Part shown: in pieces, positions 8,734-16,573 of the stretch
How positions within the stretch are numbered: position 1 is the first letter of the stretch
Layout of the letters: every line of letters starts with the position of its first letter
Assembly: GCA_949300485.1 (NCBI GenBank)
Contig: CASGEL010000003.1
Span: 62,001-126,000, forward strand
Origin: an uncultured bacterium
GTDB taxonomy: Bacteria > Cyanobacteriota > Vampirovibrionia > Gastranaerophilales > Gastranaerophilaceae
Length of the DNA: 64,000 nucleotides
Direction: 5' to 3'
Made by a program: the position numbers and the translations under genes
Notes under the pieces: model-generated
What the model saw: the letters and a program-made list of their open reading frames with translations, nothing else
What the model was told of the DNA's origin: nothing
Databases searched by the model: none

Positions 8734-9753
8734 TTATAAAACCCTGTTTTTCCTGCCGCCTTTCAGATAATCCGATAAACTTTCAAACGTACTTTCCAAA
8801 ATAAAATCTATGGAGTCCTGAGTATTGTAAGCCATGTGAGGAGTAATAATAACATTTGGAATTTCCATTAATTCTTTAACAGATTTAGAATTTTCAACAC
8901 AAAATAATGTATCATTTTCAATATTATCAGCGGTAATATGATTGACATCAGGACATGCCACAACATCCAGAGCAATCCCTTTAAATTTATTTTCTCGTGC
9001 ATATTTTAATAAAGCATTAGTATCAACTAAATTTCCCCGCGAAACATTTACAAAATACGAACCGTCCTTCATCATATCAAACTGCTCATCAGAAAATATA
9101 TGATAATTGTCTTTTGTATAAGGAAGATGCACTGTTACTATATCAGAATTTTTCAATAAACCTGTCAATTCCATATACTGAACATTATATTCAGACTGCA
9201 ATTCAGGCTTTGGCCTCATATCAAATGCTAAAACCCTCATACCAAAACAATTTGCCAACTTACACACACTGCTGCCGATTTCACCTGTTCCTACAACACC
9301 TATTGTCAATGTATTTAAATTACGCCCGGTAAAATTATTTGATTTAAACAAATCTTTAACTTCTGCAGTGACAGCTGAATATATATTTCTCACAAGCATT
9401 AAAATCAAAGCAAAAACAAATTGAGCAACAGAAGTTTTACCATATGAATCAACATTTATTAATGCAATATTTTTTGAAATACAAGCATTTATATCAATAT
9501 GATCATAACCTGTAGAACGTGTAGTTATAACGCGTAAATTTTTAAACTTACTTATTATATTATCATCTATGGTTGAAGATATAAAAACACTGATTATCAT
9601 TGTTTTTTCAAAATCTTCCTCGGATAATTTCGAAATAGTTTCTTCATTAAGACTTTCAGAAAAAAATTTTATATCATAATTACAAAATTCATGCTGCTGA
9701 AAAAAATTTTTTTCTGAATCCCTAAAATCAAAAAATAACATTCTACAAGTCAT
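8734..9753 (-). CDS. D-2-hydroxyacid dehydrogenase, probably D-lactate dehydrogenase
   Basis: 339-residue NAD-dependent D-isomer-specific 2-hydroxyacid dehydrogenase. The substrate region includes TRSTGYDHIDINAC. The Rossmann loop is VGTGEIGSSV followed by FDMRPKPE (Asp at the strand end, NAD preference). The catalytic set is Arg in VNVSRGNLVD, a downstream Glu, and His in ITPHMAYNT. In LdhA-like enzymes this reduces pyruvate to D-lactate, which would suit a fermenter, but related enzymes act on other 2-oxoacids. It is convergent with ubiE, 2 bases apart, with no terminator seen between. Confidence 0.83.
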   Translation of the reverse strand: MTCRMLFFDFRDSEKNFFQQHEFCNYDIKFFSESLNEETISKLSEEDFEKTMIISVFISSTIDDNIISKFKNLRVITTRSTGYDHIDINACISKNIALINVDSYGKTSVAQFVFALILMLVRNIYSAVTAEVKDLFKSNNFTGRNLNTLTIGVVGTGEIGSSVCKLANCFGMRVLAFDMRPKPELQSEYNVQYMELTGLLKNSDIVTVHLPYTKDNYHIFSDEQFDMMKDGSYFVNVSRGNLVDTNALLKYARENKFKGIALDVVACPDVNHITADNIENDTLFCVENSKSVKELMEIPNVIITPHMAYNTQDSIDFILESTFESLSDYLKGGRKNRVL

Positions 9754-9800
9754 ACATCTCTCCTTTTTCTATAAATTATTTTCCTTTGAAAGAAAAAACT

Positions 9801-9852
9801 ATTGCCGAAAGGTCTAAATTAAAAAAAACAAAACATTAAACTTTCGAGCAAT
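9801..9852 (+). promoter_or_regulatory. Inverted repeat upstream of hsp20
   Basis: ATTGCCGAAAG (9801-9811) and CTTTCGAGCAAT (9841-9852) are complementary except for one unpaired base, with 29 AT-rich bases between. It lies 47 bases before the hsp20 ATG. It matches neither CIRCE nor the CtsR operator as I know them. It could be a heat-shock repressor site or an RNA structure in the leader. Confidence 0.45.
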
Positions 9853-9898
9853 GTTAAATAATAACAAAACCCTTATCTTAATAAAGAAAGGAGTTAAC

Positions 9899-10381
9899 AT
9901 GAAAAACGATTTAATAGTTCGCGAACCTGAATTATATTTTGATAGCATACATCAGGAATTAGATAACTTTTTGCGAGATACATTTTTCACACATACATTC
10001 GGACATCCGCTTAATATAATTAAAAACGTAACACTTCGTCCGGCAATAGAAGTAATACAAAACAAAGAAGACTATAAAGTAAAAGTACAGCTTCCGGGGG
10101 TAAAAAAAGACGACATAGAAGTTGAAATAGATAATGATTTTATGACAATTTCCGCAGAAACCCACGAAGAAAAAGAAGAAAAAAAAGAAGCTGAACATAA
10201 CCGCCGCTACCACACATCAGAATTTCGATACGGCAAATACCAAAGAACTATCTCATTTGATCAACCAATAAAAGCAGATGAAGCAGATGCTATATACAAA
10301 AATGGAATACTGACAATAACTCTGCCCAAACAGATAACTGAAACAAAAGAAGCAAAAAAATTAAAAATAAAAGAAGAATAA
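9899..10381 (+). CDS. Small heat-shock protein, Hsp20/alpha-crystallin family
   Basis: 160-residue ATP-independent holdase chaperone that keeps unfolding proteins soluble. The alpha-crystallin domain spans about residues 50-145: RPAIEVIQNKEDYKVKVQLPG, then DIEVEIDNDFMTISAE, RRYHTSEFRYGKYQRTISF and NGILTITLPK, the family's G-I-L-x-I-x-x-P-K ending. The ATG at 9899 follows AAAGGAG by 6 bases, which excludes the longer frame from 9851. An inverted repeat lies upstream. The C-terminal tail lacks an obvious I-x-I motif apart from LKIKEE. Confidence 0.93.
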   Translation: MKNDLIVREPELYFDSIHQELDNFLRDTFFTHTFGHPLNIIKNVTLRPAIEVIQNKEDYKVKVQLPGVKKDDIEVEIDNDFMTISAETHEEKEEKKEAEHNRRYHTSEFRYGKYQRTISFDQPIKADEADAIYKNGILTITLPKQITETKEAKKLKIKEE

Positions 10382-10385
10382 CAAA

Positions 10386-10512
10386 TTTGTATTCCACAAC
10401 CGAATTATCCCATGATTTTATGGGCATGCAATTAAGCGGTTGGAATACAAACGGCTGTCCAACCGGTCAGCATGAACCGGTTTACTTTAGAAATTTAGGA
10501 AAATGACAGTCG
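10386..10512 (+). ncRNA. Candidate structured RNA downstream of hsp20
   Basis: Two nested stem groups are visible. Arm one: TTTGTATTCCA plus AACCG (386-402 of this kilobase) pairs with CGGTT plus GGAATACAAA (10437-10451), with a two-base bulge, enclosing a small hairpin CCCAT/ATGGG at 10409-10424. Arm two: CGGCTGTC (10452-10459) pairs with GACAGTCG (10505-10512), enclosing AACCGGT/ACCGGTT (10461-10482). A strong intrinsic terminator follows at once. No good open reading frame fills the segment. It matches no RNA family I could recognise (not SRP, tmRNA or RNase P). The minus strand would fold as well, so orientation is inferred from the U-tract. Confidence 0.5.
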
Positions 10513-10518
10513 ATAAAT

Positions 10519-10553
10519 AAAAGGGACATGGTTTTATCAACCTGTCCCTTTTT
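10519..10553 (+). terminator. Intrinsic terminator after the structured RNA
   Basis: AAAAGGGACA (10519-10528) pairs with TGTCCCTTTTT (10543-10553), with an inner GGTT/AACC extension and then a T-rich run. It could also work in the opposite direction. Confidence 0.75.
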
Positions 10554-10614
10554 AAATAAAACATGCCCAGTTAGGCTATATGATAAAATATTTTACAAAT
10601 CTTAATAAGATTTC

Positions 10615-10689
10615 AAACCATGTAAAACCATGATATGACATGGTTTTGCATGGTTTAAAGTTTCTCAAATCATGTCACATCATGGTTTT
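10615..10689. repeat. Cluster of CATGGTTT half-sites in inverted repeats
   Basis: An 18-bp inverted repeat (10615-10632 against 10639-10656, one mismatch, 6-base spacer) is itself built of two copies per arm of the 8-mer CATGGTTT or its complement. A second, smaller inverted pair AAATCATG/CATGGTTT lies at 10668-10688. A seventh copy sits in the terminator loop at 10527. It could be an operator array for a dimeric regulator or the template of a long RNA hairpin. The rest of the 10560-10900 gap shows no gene. Confidence 0.6.
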
Positions 10690-10904
10690 CAGCTATTTAG
10701 ATATTCAAAAGGCTGAATACAGCGCTATCAAAGCGATACGTTACAAAACTTCATAACAACATGTTCTGACCTTGAAAAAATAATCTTATTTTTTATAATG
10801 AAAATATGAAGTCGCAAGACATTGATATATACGGCTTTAGGGGAGATGGATCGATATACAAAAGATATCGATTGGATAGTTAAAAGAAAGTGGAGATTAT
10901 ATAA

Positions 10905-11126
10905 TTGTTTAGAAGTAGGGATATGGGAAGAGCAGTTGCCGTTAGAAGATGGACTACTACGGCGCTTGAGTGTTATAAAAGAGGATGTAATTGTGAAGGC
11001 TGTTTTTATAGAGATTTCTTCAGCGGTTCCTCACAAAAATGTCAGATGAAAGCATCCGTTTTGGAACTTGTAAGAGTAATCGGAACACCCGATGTAGAAT
11101 TACCTCAATTTTTAGCAGATGAATAA
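10905..11126 (+). CDS. Small Cys-rich hypothetical protein
   Basis: About 73 residues, probably from TTG at 10905 (GGAG about 9 bases upstream, stop codon directly before it) or 67 residues from ATG at 10923. It contains a Cys cluster GCNCEGCFY followed 15 residues later by KCQMKASVLELVR, so four Cys could bind zinc or a small cluster. The C-terminal half looks helical. I do not recognise a family. A competing frame from 10822 covers the same DNA but lacks a ribosome-binding site and motif. It lies 74 bases before hpf. Confidence 0.55.
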   Translation: MFRSRDMGRAVAVRRWTTTALECYKRGCNCEGCFYRDFFSGSSQKCQMKASVLELVRVIGTPDVELPQFLADE

Positions 11127-11200
11127 TCAATTTACCCTTTAAAAATTATTCATTATGTGTTATACTAACAAAGCAGTGGTATAGAAATTGGAGGTTTTAG

Positions 11201-11590
11201 ATGCACATACATGTAAACGGAAGAAACATTGAAATTACAGATGCTATCAAAGCTTATGTAAAAGAAAAAATTGGAAAAGTCGCAACTCGTTACGATCAAA
11301 TTCAGGCTATTGATGTTGTACTTTCAGTAATTAAAAATCCTGCAGCAGAAGGTAAGCACATTGCAGAAGTATTATGCAAAACAAGTTCCGGAACGATTCG
11401 CTGCGAAGAGGCAGGTGAATCTATGTATGCAAGTATCGATTTGCTGGCTGATAAACTGGCAAGACAAATTACAAAACTGAAAGATAAAAGTATTTCATCA
11501 GCTTCATTTAAAGAATCTATTCGTACTGATATGAAAGAAGAAACTGTAGATGAAGAAGAAACTGAAGAAGTAAAAGCAATTGAAGACTAG
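11201..11590 (+). CDS. hpf: Ribosome hibernation promoting factor, short form
   Basis: 129-residue HPF/YfiA-type protein. It starts MHIHVNGRNIEITDAIKAYV, the classic N-terminus, and continues with the beta-alpha fold ending in ADKLARQITKLKDK. It binds the 30S decoding centre and silences ribosomes in stationary phase. The long-form C-terminal dimerisation domain is missing; instead there is a short acidic tail (EETVDEEETEE). Cyanobacterial relatives usually carry the long form, so the short form here is worth noting. GGAGG lies 8 bases before the ATG, and TATACT at 11161-11166 with TG upstream may be its -10 element. Confidence 0.88.
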   Translation: MHIHVNGRNIEITDAIKAYVKEKIGKVATRYDQIQAIDVVLSVIKNPAAEGKHIAEVLCKTSSGTIRCEEAGESMYASIDLLADKLARQITKLKDKSISSASFKESIRTDMKEETVDEEETEEVKAIED

Positions 11591-11616
11591 TTAAATATTA
11601 AATTAAATCGATAATT

Positions 11617-11651
11617 AAGCCGCTGTATTATTATATGCAGCGGTTATTTTT
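11617..11651 (+). terminator. Terminator of hpf
   Basis: AAGCCGCTG (11617-11625) pairs with CAGCGGTT (11638-11645), followed by ATTTTT. Confidence 0.8.
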
Positions 11652-11667
11652 GAAAAATTATGTATGT

Positions 11668-11698
11668 AAAAAAGACGACTTTTAAAGCCGTCTTTTAT
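11668..11698 (-). terminator. Terminator of the HEAT-repeat gene
   Basis: AAAAGACG (11670-11677) pairs with CGTCTTTT (11689-11696), and T-runs flank it on both strands. It lies 28 bases past the stop of the minus-strand HEAT-repeat gene. Confidence 0.75.
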
Positions 11699-11725
11699 AT
11701 ATAATAATAAACAACCATTAGCTAA

Positions 11726-12583
11726 TTAAAAAGTACCAGCAGGTTTTTTCTGAGGAGTAGCCCCTGGAATAGACTGCCAATTTGCTGCCATAATTTTCTT
11801 GAATGATTTTAAAGCTGTATCTTCCAATTCACCAAGTTCTTCAGCTTCCATAATCAATTCTCTTAACGGCATCAAAGCTCTTTGGTCTCTTAAAACACCT
11901 AAAGCAGCTGCAGCACCTGCTCTAACCAATTCATTTTCAGAACGGTTTTTCATAACGTCAATCAATGCAGGAACAGCTTTTGTATCATTCAATTTACCTA
12001 AAGAAGTTACTGCATAAATTCTTACGTTAACCCATTCGTCATATAACATATTGATAATTTTATCAACAGCTTTTTTATTTCCGATTTCACCTAAAGCTCT
12101 TGTCGCATCACATCTCACATTAACCTTTTCATGATCTAAAGATGCGATTAAAGCATCAGTTGCAACATCACCTATTTCAATTAATGCATCAGTTGCTGTG
12201 ATACAAACTTGAGGGTTTTCATCGTTTAAAGCTTCAACAAGCGGCTCAACAACAATAGCACCGCCTAAACGACCTAATGCACGAGCTGCACGAACTCTAA
12301 CATCAACATTACGGTCTTCACGTAAAGATTCAATCAAGTGAATTGTTGCAGCGGAATCACCAAGTTCGCCTAATGCTCTTGCAGCATACAATCTTACAGA
12401 ACCATTCTTGTCATGTTTCAAAACATCAATAAGTGGTTCAACTGCTTTTGAATCACCCATTTCACCAAGAATACGAGCTGCATTATATCTGACTTTTTCT
12501 GAATTACTTGTTTTTAAGTCAGTTAATAATTCATCAAACGTTTTCTTCACTTGTTTTTTCTTACTGTTCACACTAATTGTCAT
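11726..12583 (-). CDS. HEAT-repeat protein (PBS-lyase-like repeats)
   Basis: 285 residues made almost wholly of about seven HEAT repeats of roughly 31 residues. The recurring pattern is VRxxAARALGELGDxxAVxPLIxxL, as in VRYNAARILGEMGDSKAVEPL and VRLYAARALGELGD. Such proteins scaffold protein contacts. In cyanobacteria this repeat type occurs in phycobilin lyases, but there are no phycobiliprotein genes here and the repeats alone do not give lyase activity. No signal peptide or catalytic residues are seen. It stands alone, with its own terminator, next to a histidine kinase gene on the same strand 340 bases away. Confidence 0.85.
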   Translation of the reverse strand: MTISVNSKKKQVKKTFDELLTDLKTSNSEKVRYNAARILGEMGDSKAVEPLIDVLKHDKNGSVRLYAARALGELGDSAATIHLIESLREDRNVDVRVRAARALGRLGGAIVVEPLVEALNDENPQVCITATDALIEIGDVATDALIASLDHEKVNVRCDATRALGEIGNKKAVDKIINMLYDEWVNVRIYAVTSLGKLNDTKAVPALIDVMKNRSENELVRAGAAAALGVLRDQRALMPLRELIMEAEELGELEDTALKSFKKIMAANWQSIPGATPQKKPAGTF

Positions 12584-12922
12584 TATTTTCCTCCGACACT
12601 ACACAATAAATTCACACCTACTCTTTTATAAAGTTTTTGGAGATGAAAATATTGCCTTTTTAACACCTATTTATTAAATTTTGTTTACAATTCATATATT
12701 ATACAATTTTATGTCCTACTACTACGCAGTTTGCTGTCAGAAAATTTTGATTAAGGGTAATACTGACACTTATTTATGCTGTACTACTATAATAACACAT
12801 TTTTCTAATTATTACCTCAGTTATATAAACTATTTTAAAAATTTTTATAACTGTTTTTATAAAAATAACTTCAATTTATAAATATTACAAAAATTCTTGT
12901 TACATTTCTTAATGATTTATTA
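12584..12922. other. Non-coding gap between HEAT-repeat and kinase genes
   Basis: 339 very AT-rich bases holding the upstream region of the HEAT-repeat gene (a GGAGG-type site just before 12583) and the 3' flank of the kinase gene. The open frame at 12681-12881 on the plus strand is low-complexity (Tyr/Asn/Phe) without a ribosome-binding site. I see no gene or RNA structure. Confidence 0.5.
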
Positions 12923-14596
12923 CTATCCATGGATAGTAATAATAAATTCCGTACCAACCCCAACCTGGCTAATAGCCTGAATTGTACCATTATGTTTATT
13001 TATGATCTTTTGACTGATTGCAAGCCCTAATCCTGTACCAACTCCTACACCTTTTGTAGTAAAACCGGCCGCAAAAATTTTATTTAAATTTTCTTTAGGT
13101 ATTCCTTTACCGGTATCTTTTATTTTTACAATCAAATTTTCATTATTATATTCTGTCGTTATAGTTATTTTACCGTAACCGTCAATAGCCTGGCACGCAT
13201 TTATCAAAATATTCATGAAAACCTGATTAAGCATATTAGGATAACATTTTACAGGCGGAATATTCCCATAAAATTTTTCAATCTCTATTTTATTCTTTGT
13301 TTCATGGCGAATCAGCTCCAATGTTAAATCTAATTCTTTATTTATATTTGCTTCTTGTAATTCAGCTTCATCAAGACGCACAAACTTCTTCAACGAAATA
13401 ACAATATTACTTATCCGTTGAATAGCCTCGTTGTCAATAGTATTTATCTCAGAAAACATTTTACGCAAATCTTCTTGTTCAATCTGCGCAATAAGTTTAG
13501 AAATTATTGAATTATTAGATTTTATTGAAGCAACAGGAGTATTAATCTCATGCGCAACACCTGCAACTAACTGACCTAATGATGCCATTTTTTCAGAATT
13601 TATTAATTGTAATTGAGTTTCTTTCAATTCATTCAATGCGGCCTTTAAGTCTTTAACGTTTTTAGCATTTTTTTGATAAAGTTCTGCTCTTATAATAGCG
13701 TTCCCAAGTTGAGAAGAAACGGCATCGAGAATTTCTATTTCTTCATTAAGTTCACGTTTTTGATAACTCAACAATACAATCACACCAATCATCTTTTGCA
13801 TATGAAATACCGGAACAATAATCCTCAGAACAGATTGTTTAAAAGGCTCTGCTTCTGTATATTCCATAATTGAATAGCTTATTGATATTCGGTTTGCCTT
13901 TAACTGTTTCATTGCATATGCATCAAATGATATATGAGTTCCCTTAGATACATTATTTTCCCCAAAGGTTTCTTCTATACAAAAACCTGAATCACTTGAA
14001 GATGCATAATATGCCCTGAAGCAACCAAACATTATCGCCAATTCTTTCAATGCAGAATTCAAAATCATAGAAATATCCATCGATTCTCTTATAATATTTG
14101 AAACTTTATTAATTAAAGCAATTCTAATAGCTTGCGATTGGGCTTTCAATCGGATTTTTTGAAGTTCATCATTTTCTTCCTCAAGTTTCAAAAGTTTTTC
14201 TTTAAAAGCTTCCTGTTCTTTTTGATTATCTTTTAACAGAACCTCTGAACTTACATCAACAAGAAACATAATAGTATATGCCCCTCGTTTTACGGCAGTT
14301 AGATCATAAAAAGTAGTTTGCCCCAACGAATTTACATATGATATTCTGGCAAAGAAATTTTCTTTTGAAGCGATAGCCTGAAATATTGGTGAAAATAAAT
14401 CAACATTTTCACTATCAACAGGGCACATATCAAAAGTCATTTGATGAGCAAATTTTCTTATATCCTCAAAGTTTTTAAACACACGACAGAAAGTATTGTT
14501 TTTAAAAACAACATTTTCATAATCCCTCACAACAATAACCGGATCCCTATATTGATTGAAAAAATCAAACTTTTTCATATTAAAATTATAGGTCAA
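12923..14596 (-). CDS. Sensor histidine kinase with PAS-like and GAF domains
   Basis: 557 residues, no membrane span. A PAS-like N-terminus (about 1-120, FDFFNQYRDPVIVVRDYE) is followed by a coiled coil, a GAF domain (about 155-310), a second helix, then the dimerisation/phosphoacceptor region ASLGQLVAGVAHEINTP with the phosphorylated His near residue 349. The ATPase has the N-box VFMNILINACQAI, G1 DTGKGIP, the F-box and G2 GVGTGLGLAIS. It is a cytoplasmic kinase of the HK4-like group that often senses redox or small ligands. No response regulator is adjacent, so it is an orphan kinase. Confidence 0.9.
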   Translation of the reverse strand: MTYNFNMKKFDFFNQYRDPVIVVRDYENVVFKNNTFCRVFKNFEDIRKFAHQMTFDMCPVDSENVDLFSPIFQAIASKENFFARISYVNSLGQTTFYDLTAVKRGAYTIMFLVDVSSEVLLKDNQKEQEAFKEKLLKLEEENDELQKIRLKAQSQAIRIALINKVSNIIRESMDISMILNSALKELAIMFGCFRAYYASSSDSGFCIEETFGENNVSKGTHISFDAYAMKQLKANRISISYSIMEYTEAEPFKQSVLRIIVPVFHMQKMIGVIVLLSYQKRELNEEIEILDAVSSQLGNAIIRAELYQKNAKNVKDLKAALNELKETQLQLINSEKMASLGQLVAGVAHEINTPVASIKSNNSIISKLIAQIEQEDLRKMFSEINTIDNEAIQRISNIVISLKKFVRLDEAELQEANINKELDLTLELIRHETKNKIEIEKFYGNIPPVKCYPNMLNQVFMNILINACQAIDGYGKITITTEYNNENLIVKIKDTGKGIPKENLNKIFAAGFTTKGVGVGTGLGLAISQKIINKHNGTIQAISQVGVGTEFIITIHG

Positions 14597-14788
14597 ATCT
14601 AAATTTCAGGCAACAAACCCTCTCCTAATATTATATTTGTTTGCTAAAAAAAACTAGCTTCAAGAAGGAAAGTACACATTTATAAATTTTTAAGTCCAAC
14701 ATAGAAAATAAATCCAAATACACGCTTATTGCAGTTTGGATATGTTTGTCTTACAATTTTGGTGAGAATTAGCTTTTAAGGAGATATT

Positions 14789-16252
14789 ATGAACGAGCTG
14801 TTACAAAAGTCCGCTGCGGAACAAAGCAGAGCTTTAAAAAATAAAGAAATTTCTGCCGTTGAACTTACAACTGCAGCATTTGAAAGAATAGATACTTTAG
14901 AAGAAAAAATTGGGGCATTTAATTCTTTGACAAAAGAAATTGCTGTTTCAACAGCAAAAAAAGTTGATGAAAAAATTGCAAAAGGTGAAGAATTACCTCT
15001 ATTAGCAGGTGTTCCGCTTGCACTAAAAGATAATATGAATCTAATAGGTTCAAGAACAACTGCTTCATCTAAAATTCTTGAAAATTTTGTATCTCCGTTC
15101 AATGCAACGGTTACAGAAAAATTGTTAGGGAATTTAATACCAATTGTAGGTAAAGCAAATTTAGACGAATTTGCAATGGGCTCATCAAATGAAAATTCTG
15201 CCTTTAATAAAGTCCATAACCCTTGGAATTTGAATAAAGTTCCAGGAGGTTCTTCAGGCGGATCCGCAGCCAGCGTTGCAGCTTGCGAAGCCACTTTAGC
15301 TCTAGGCTCTGATACCGGCGGTTCTATTCGTCTTCCTGCAAGTTTTTGCGGTATTGTTGGGATGAAACCTACTTATGGCAGAGTATCTCGTTACGGTTTA
15401 ATTGCTTTTGCATCATCTTTAGACCAAATTGGTCCGTTTGCAAGGACTGTTGAAGATGCCGCAAATTTACTTGAAGTTATTTCAGGACATGACCCTAAAG
15501 ATTCTACATCATTAAATTTACCTGTTGAACATTATTCACAAAATTTAAATGGGGATATCAAAGGTAAAAAAGTTGGTGTTATTAAAGAGCTGATGGAGGA
15601 AGGTTTAGCTCCGGATGTAAAAAAAGCATTAGAACATGCGATTGAAACTTATAAAAACTTAGGTTGCGAAATTGTTGAAATTTCTTTGAAAAAATTAAAA
15701 TATTCTATCGGTATTTATTACATTTTAGCAACTGCGGAATGCTCTTCAAATTTGGCAAGATTTGATGGTGTAAGATACGGTTATCGCTGTAAAAATCCAG
15801 AAAATCTTATGGAAATGTACACTAAAACCAGGGCTGAAGGATTTGGTCCTGAAGTTAAACGCCGTATAATGCTAGGAACTTATGCACTATCTTCAGGTTA
15901 TTATGATGCTTATTACAAAAAAGCTCAGCAAATGAGAGCATTGGTAACAGAAGAATTTAAAGAAGCTTTTGAAAAAGTTGATGTTTTAATTTCTCCTACT
16001 TGTCCTAATACGGCATTCGACTTAGGTGCAAAATCTTCAGATCCTCTTGCAATGTATTTAACTGATATTGCAACAATAAGTTGTAATTTAGCAGGTTTAC
16101 CAGGTATTAGTGTCCCTGCCGGATTTGACAACGACGGAATGCCAATAGGGTTACAAATTTTGGCTCCACAATTACAGGAATCAAGATTATTTAATTTTGC
16201 ATATAAATTTGAACAGGCTAATGACTTTTATAAAAAATTGGCTAATGTATAA
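14789..16252 (+). CDS. gatA: Asp/Glu-tRNA(Asn/Gln) amidotransferase subunit A
   Basis: 487-residue amidase-signature enzyme that releases ammonia from glutamine to convert Glu-tRNA-Gln (or Asp-tRNA-Asn) in the GatCAB complex. The amidase signature is complete: catalytic Lys in PLALKDNM, the Ser-rich loop KVPGGSSGGSAASVA, and GSDTGGSIRLPASFCG with the nucleophilic Ser. The C-terminus has GLPGISVPAGFDNDGMPIGLQI. AAGGAG lies 6 bases before the ATG. gatB and gatC are not next to it. Its presence implies indirect tRNA amidation. Confidence 0.96.
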   Translation: MNELLQKSAAEQSRALKNKEISAVELTTAAFERIDTLEEKIGAFNSLTKEIAVSTAKKVDEKIAKGEELPLLAGVPLALKDNMNLIGSRTTASSKILENFVSPFNATVTEKLLGNLIPIVGKANLDEFAMGSSNENSAFNKVHNPWNLNKVPGGSSGGSAASVAACEATLALGSDTGGSIRLPASFCGIVGMKPTYGRVSRYGLIAFASSLDQIGPFARTVEDAANLLEVISGHDPKDSTSLNLPVEHYSQNLNGDIKGKKVGVIKELMEEGLAPDVKKALEHAIETYKNLGCEIVEISLKKLKYSIGIYYILATAECSSNLARFDGVRYGYRCKNPENLMEMYTKTRAEGFGPEVKRRIMLGTYALSSGYYDAYYKKAQQMRALVTEEFKEAFEKVDVLISPTCPNTAFDLGAKSSDPLAMYLTDIATISCNLAGLPGISVPAGFDNDGMPIGLQILAPQLQESRLFNFAYKFEQANDFYKKLANV

Positions 16253-16270
16253 ATATAATATCTATAACAG

Positions 16271-16303
16271 AAAAGAGATTACATAAACTGTAATCTCTTT
16301 TCT
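16271..16303 (+). terminator. Terminator of gatA
   Basis: AAAAGAGATTAC (16271-16282) pairs with GTAATCTCTTTT (16290-16301). The minus strand could also terminate the small gene at 16307-16438, whose stop abuts it. Confidence 0.82.
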
Positions 16304-16306
16304 TAT

Positions 16307-16438
16307 TTATTGAAATCTTGAAATACTTATATCGCTTTTCAAATCAAGATTCATATCATGTGCAAACACTTTGCTTATTGTTATTACTAAGATATTGATA
16401 CAAGCCAGTATACCTAAAATAATCAAAATCGTTCTCAT
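16307..16438 (-). CDS. 43-residue single-span membrane protein
   Basis: Small minus-strand gene starting MRTILIILGILACINIL and ending SISRFQ. Residues 3-25 form one hydrophobic helix that could be a membrane anchor or an uncleaved signal; the rest is a short polar tail. GAGGG lies about 5 bases before the ATG and the gatA/antisense terminator directly follows the stop, both of which support a real gene. It has no family resemblance that I know. It could be a small envelope or stress protein. Confidence 0.5.
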   Translation of the reverse strand: MRTILIILGILACINILVITISKVFAHDMNLDLKSDISISRFQ

Positions 16439-16519
16439 ATTTCCCTCTTGATTTAATAATATTATAATGCATATTAGTCAATTAAATCATCTTTTTAACG
16501 GAAATTCATACATAATGAA

Positions 16520-16551
16520 AGAAGAACCTTGTGATAAATCACAAGGTTCTT
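16520..16551 (-). terminator. Terminator of pckA
   Basis: A perfect 13-bp stem (16522-16534 with 16539-16551) with a 4-base loop, followed on the minus strand by a pyrimidine-rich run. It lies 23 bases after the pckA stop. Confidence 0.85.
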
Positions 16552-16573
16552 CTAAATATTCATTTATCAGATT

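Noticed and set aside
10822-11049. Alternative open frame covering the small Cys-rich gene
   Set aside because: It lacks a ribosome-binding site and shows no motif, while the other frame has a clear Cys cluster.
11726-12583. Phycobilin lyase role for the HEAT-repeat protein
   Set aside because: Only the repeat type matches; no phycobiliprotein or chromophore genes were seen here.
12681-12881. Plus-strand open frame in the gap after the kinase gene
   Set aside because: It has no ribosome-binding site and is rich in Tyr, Asn and Phe, typical of AT-rich non-coding DNA.
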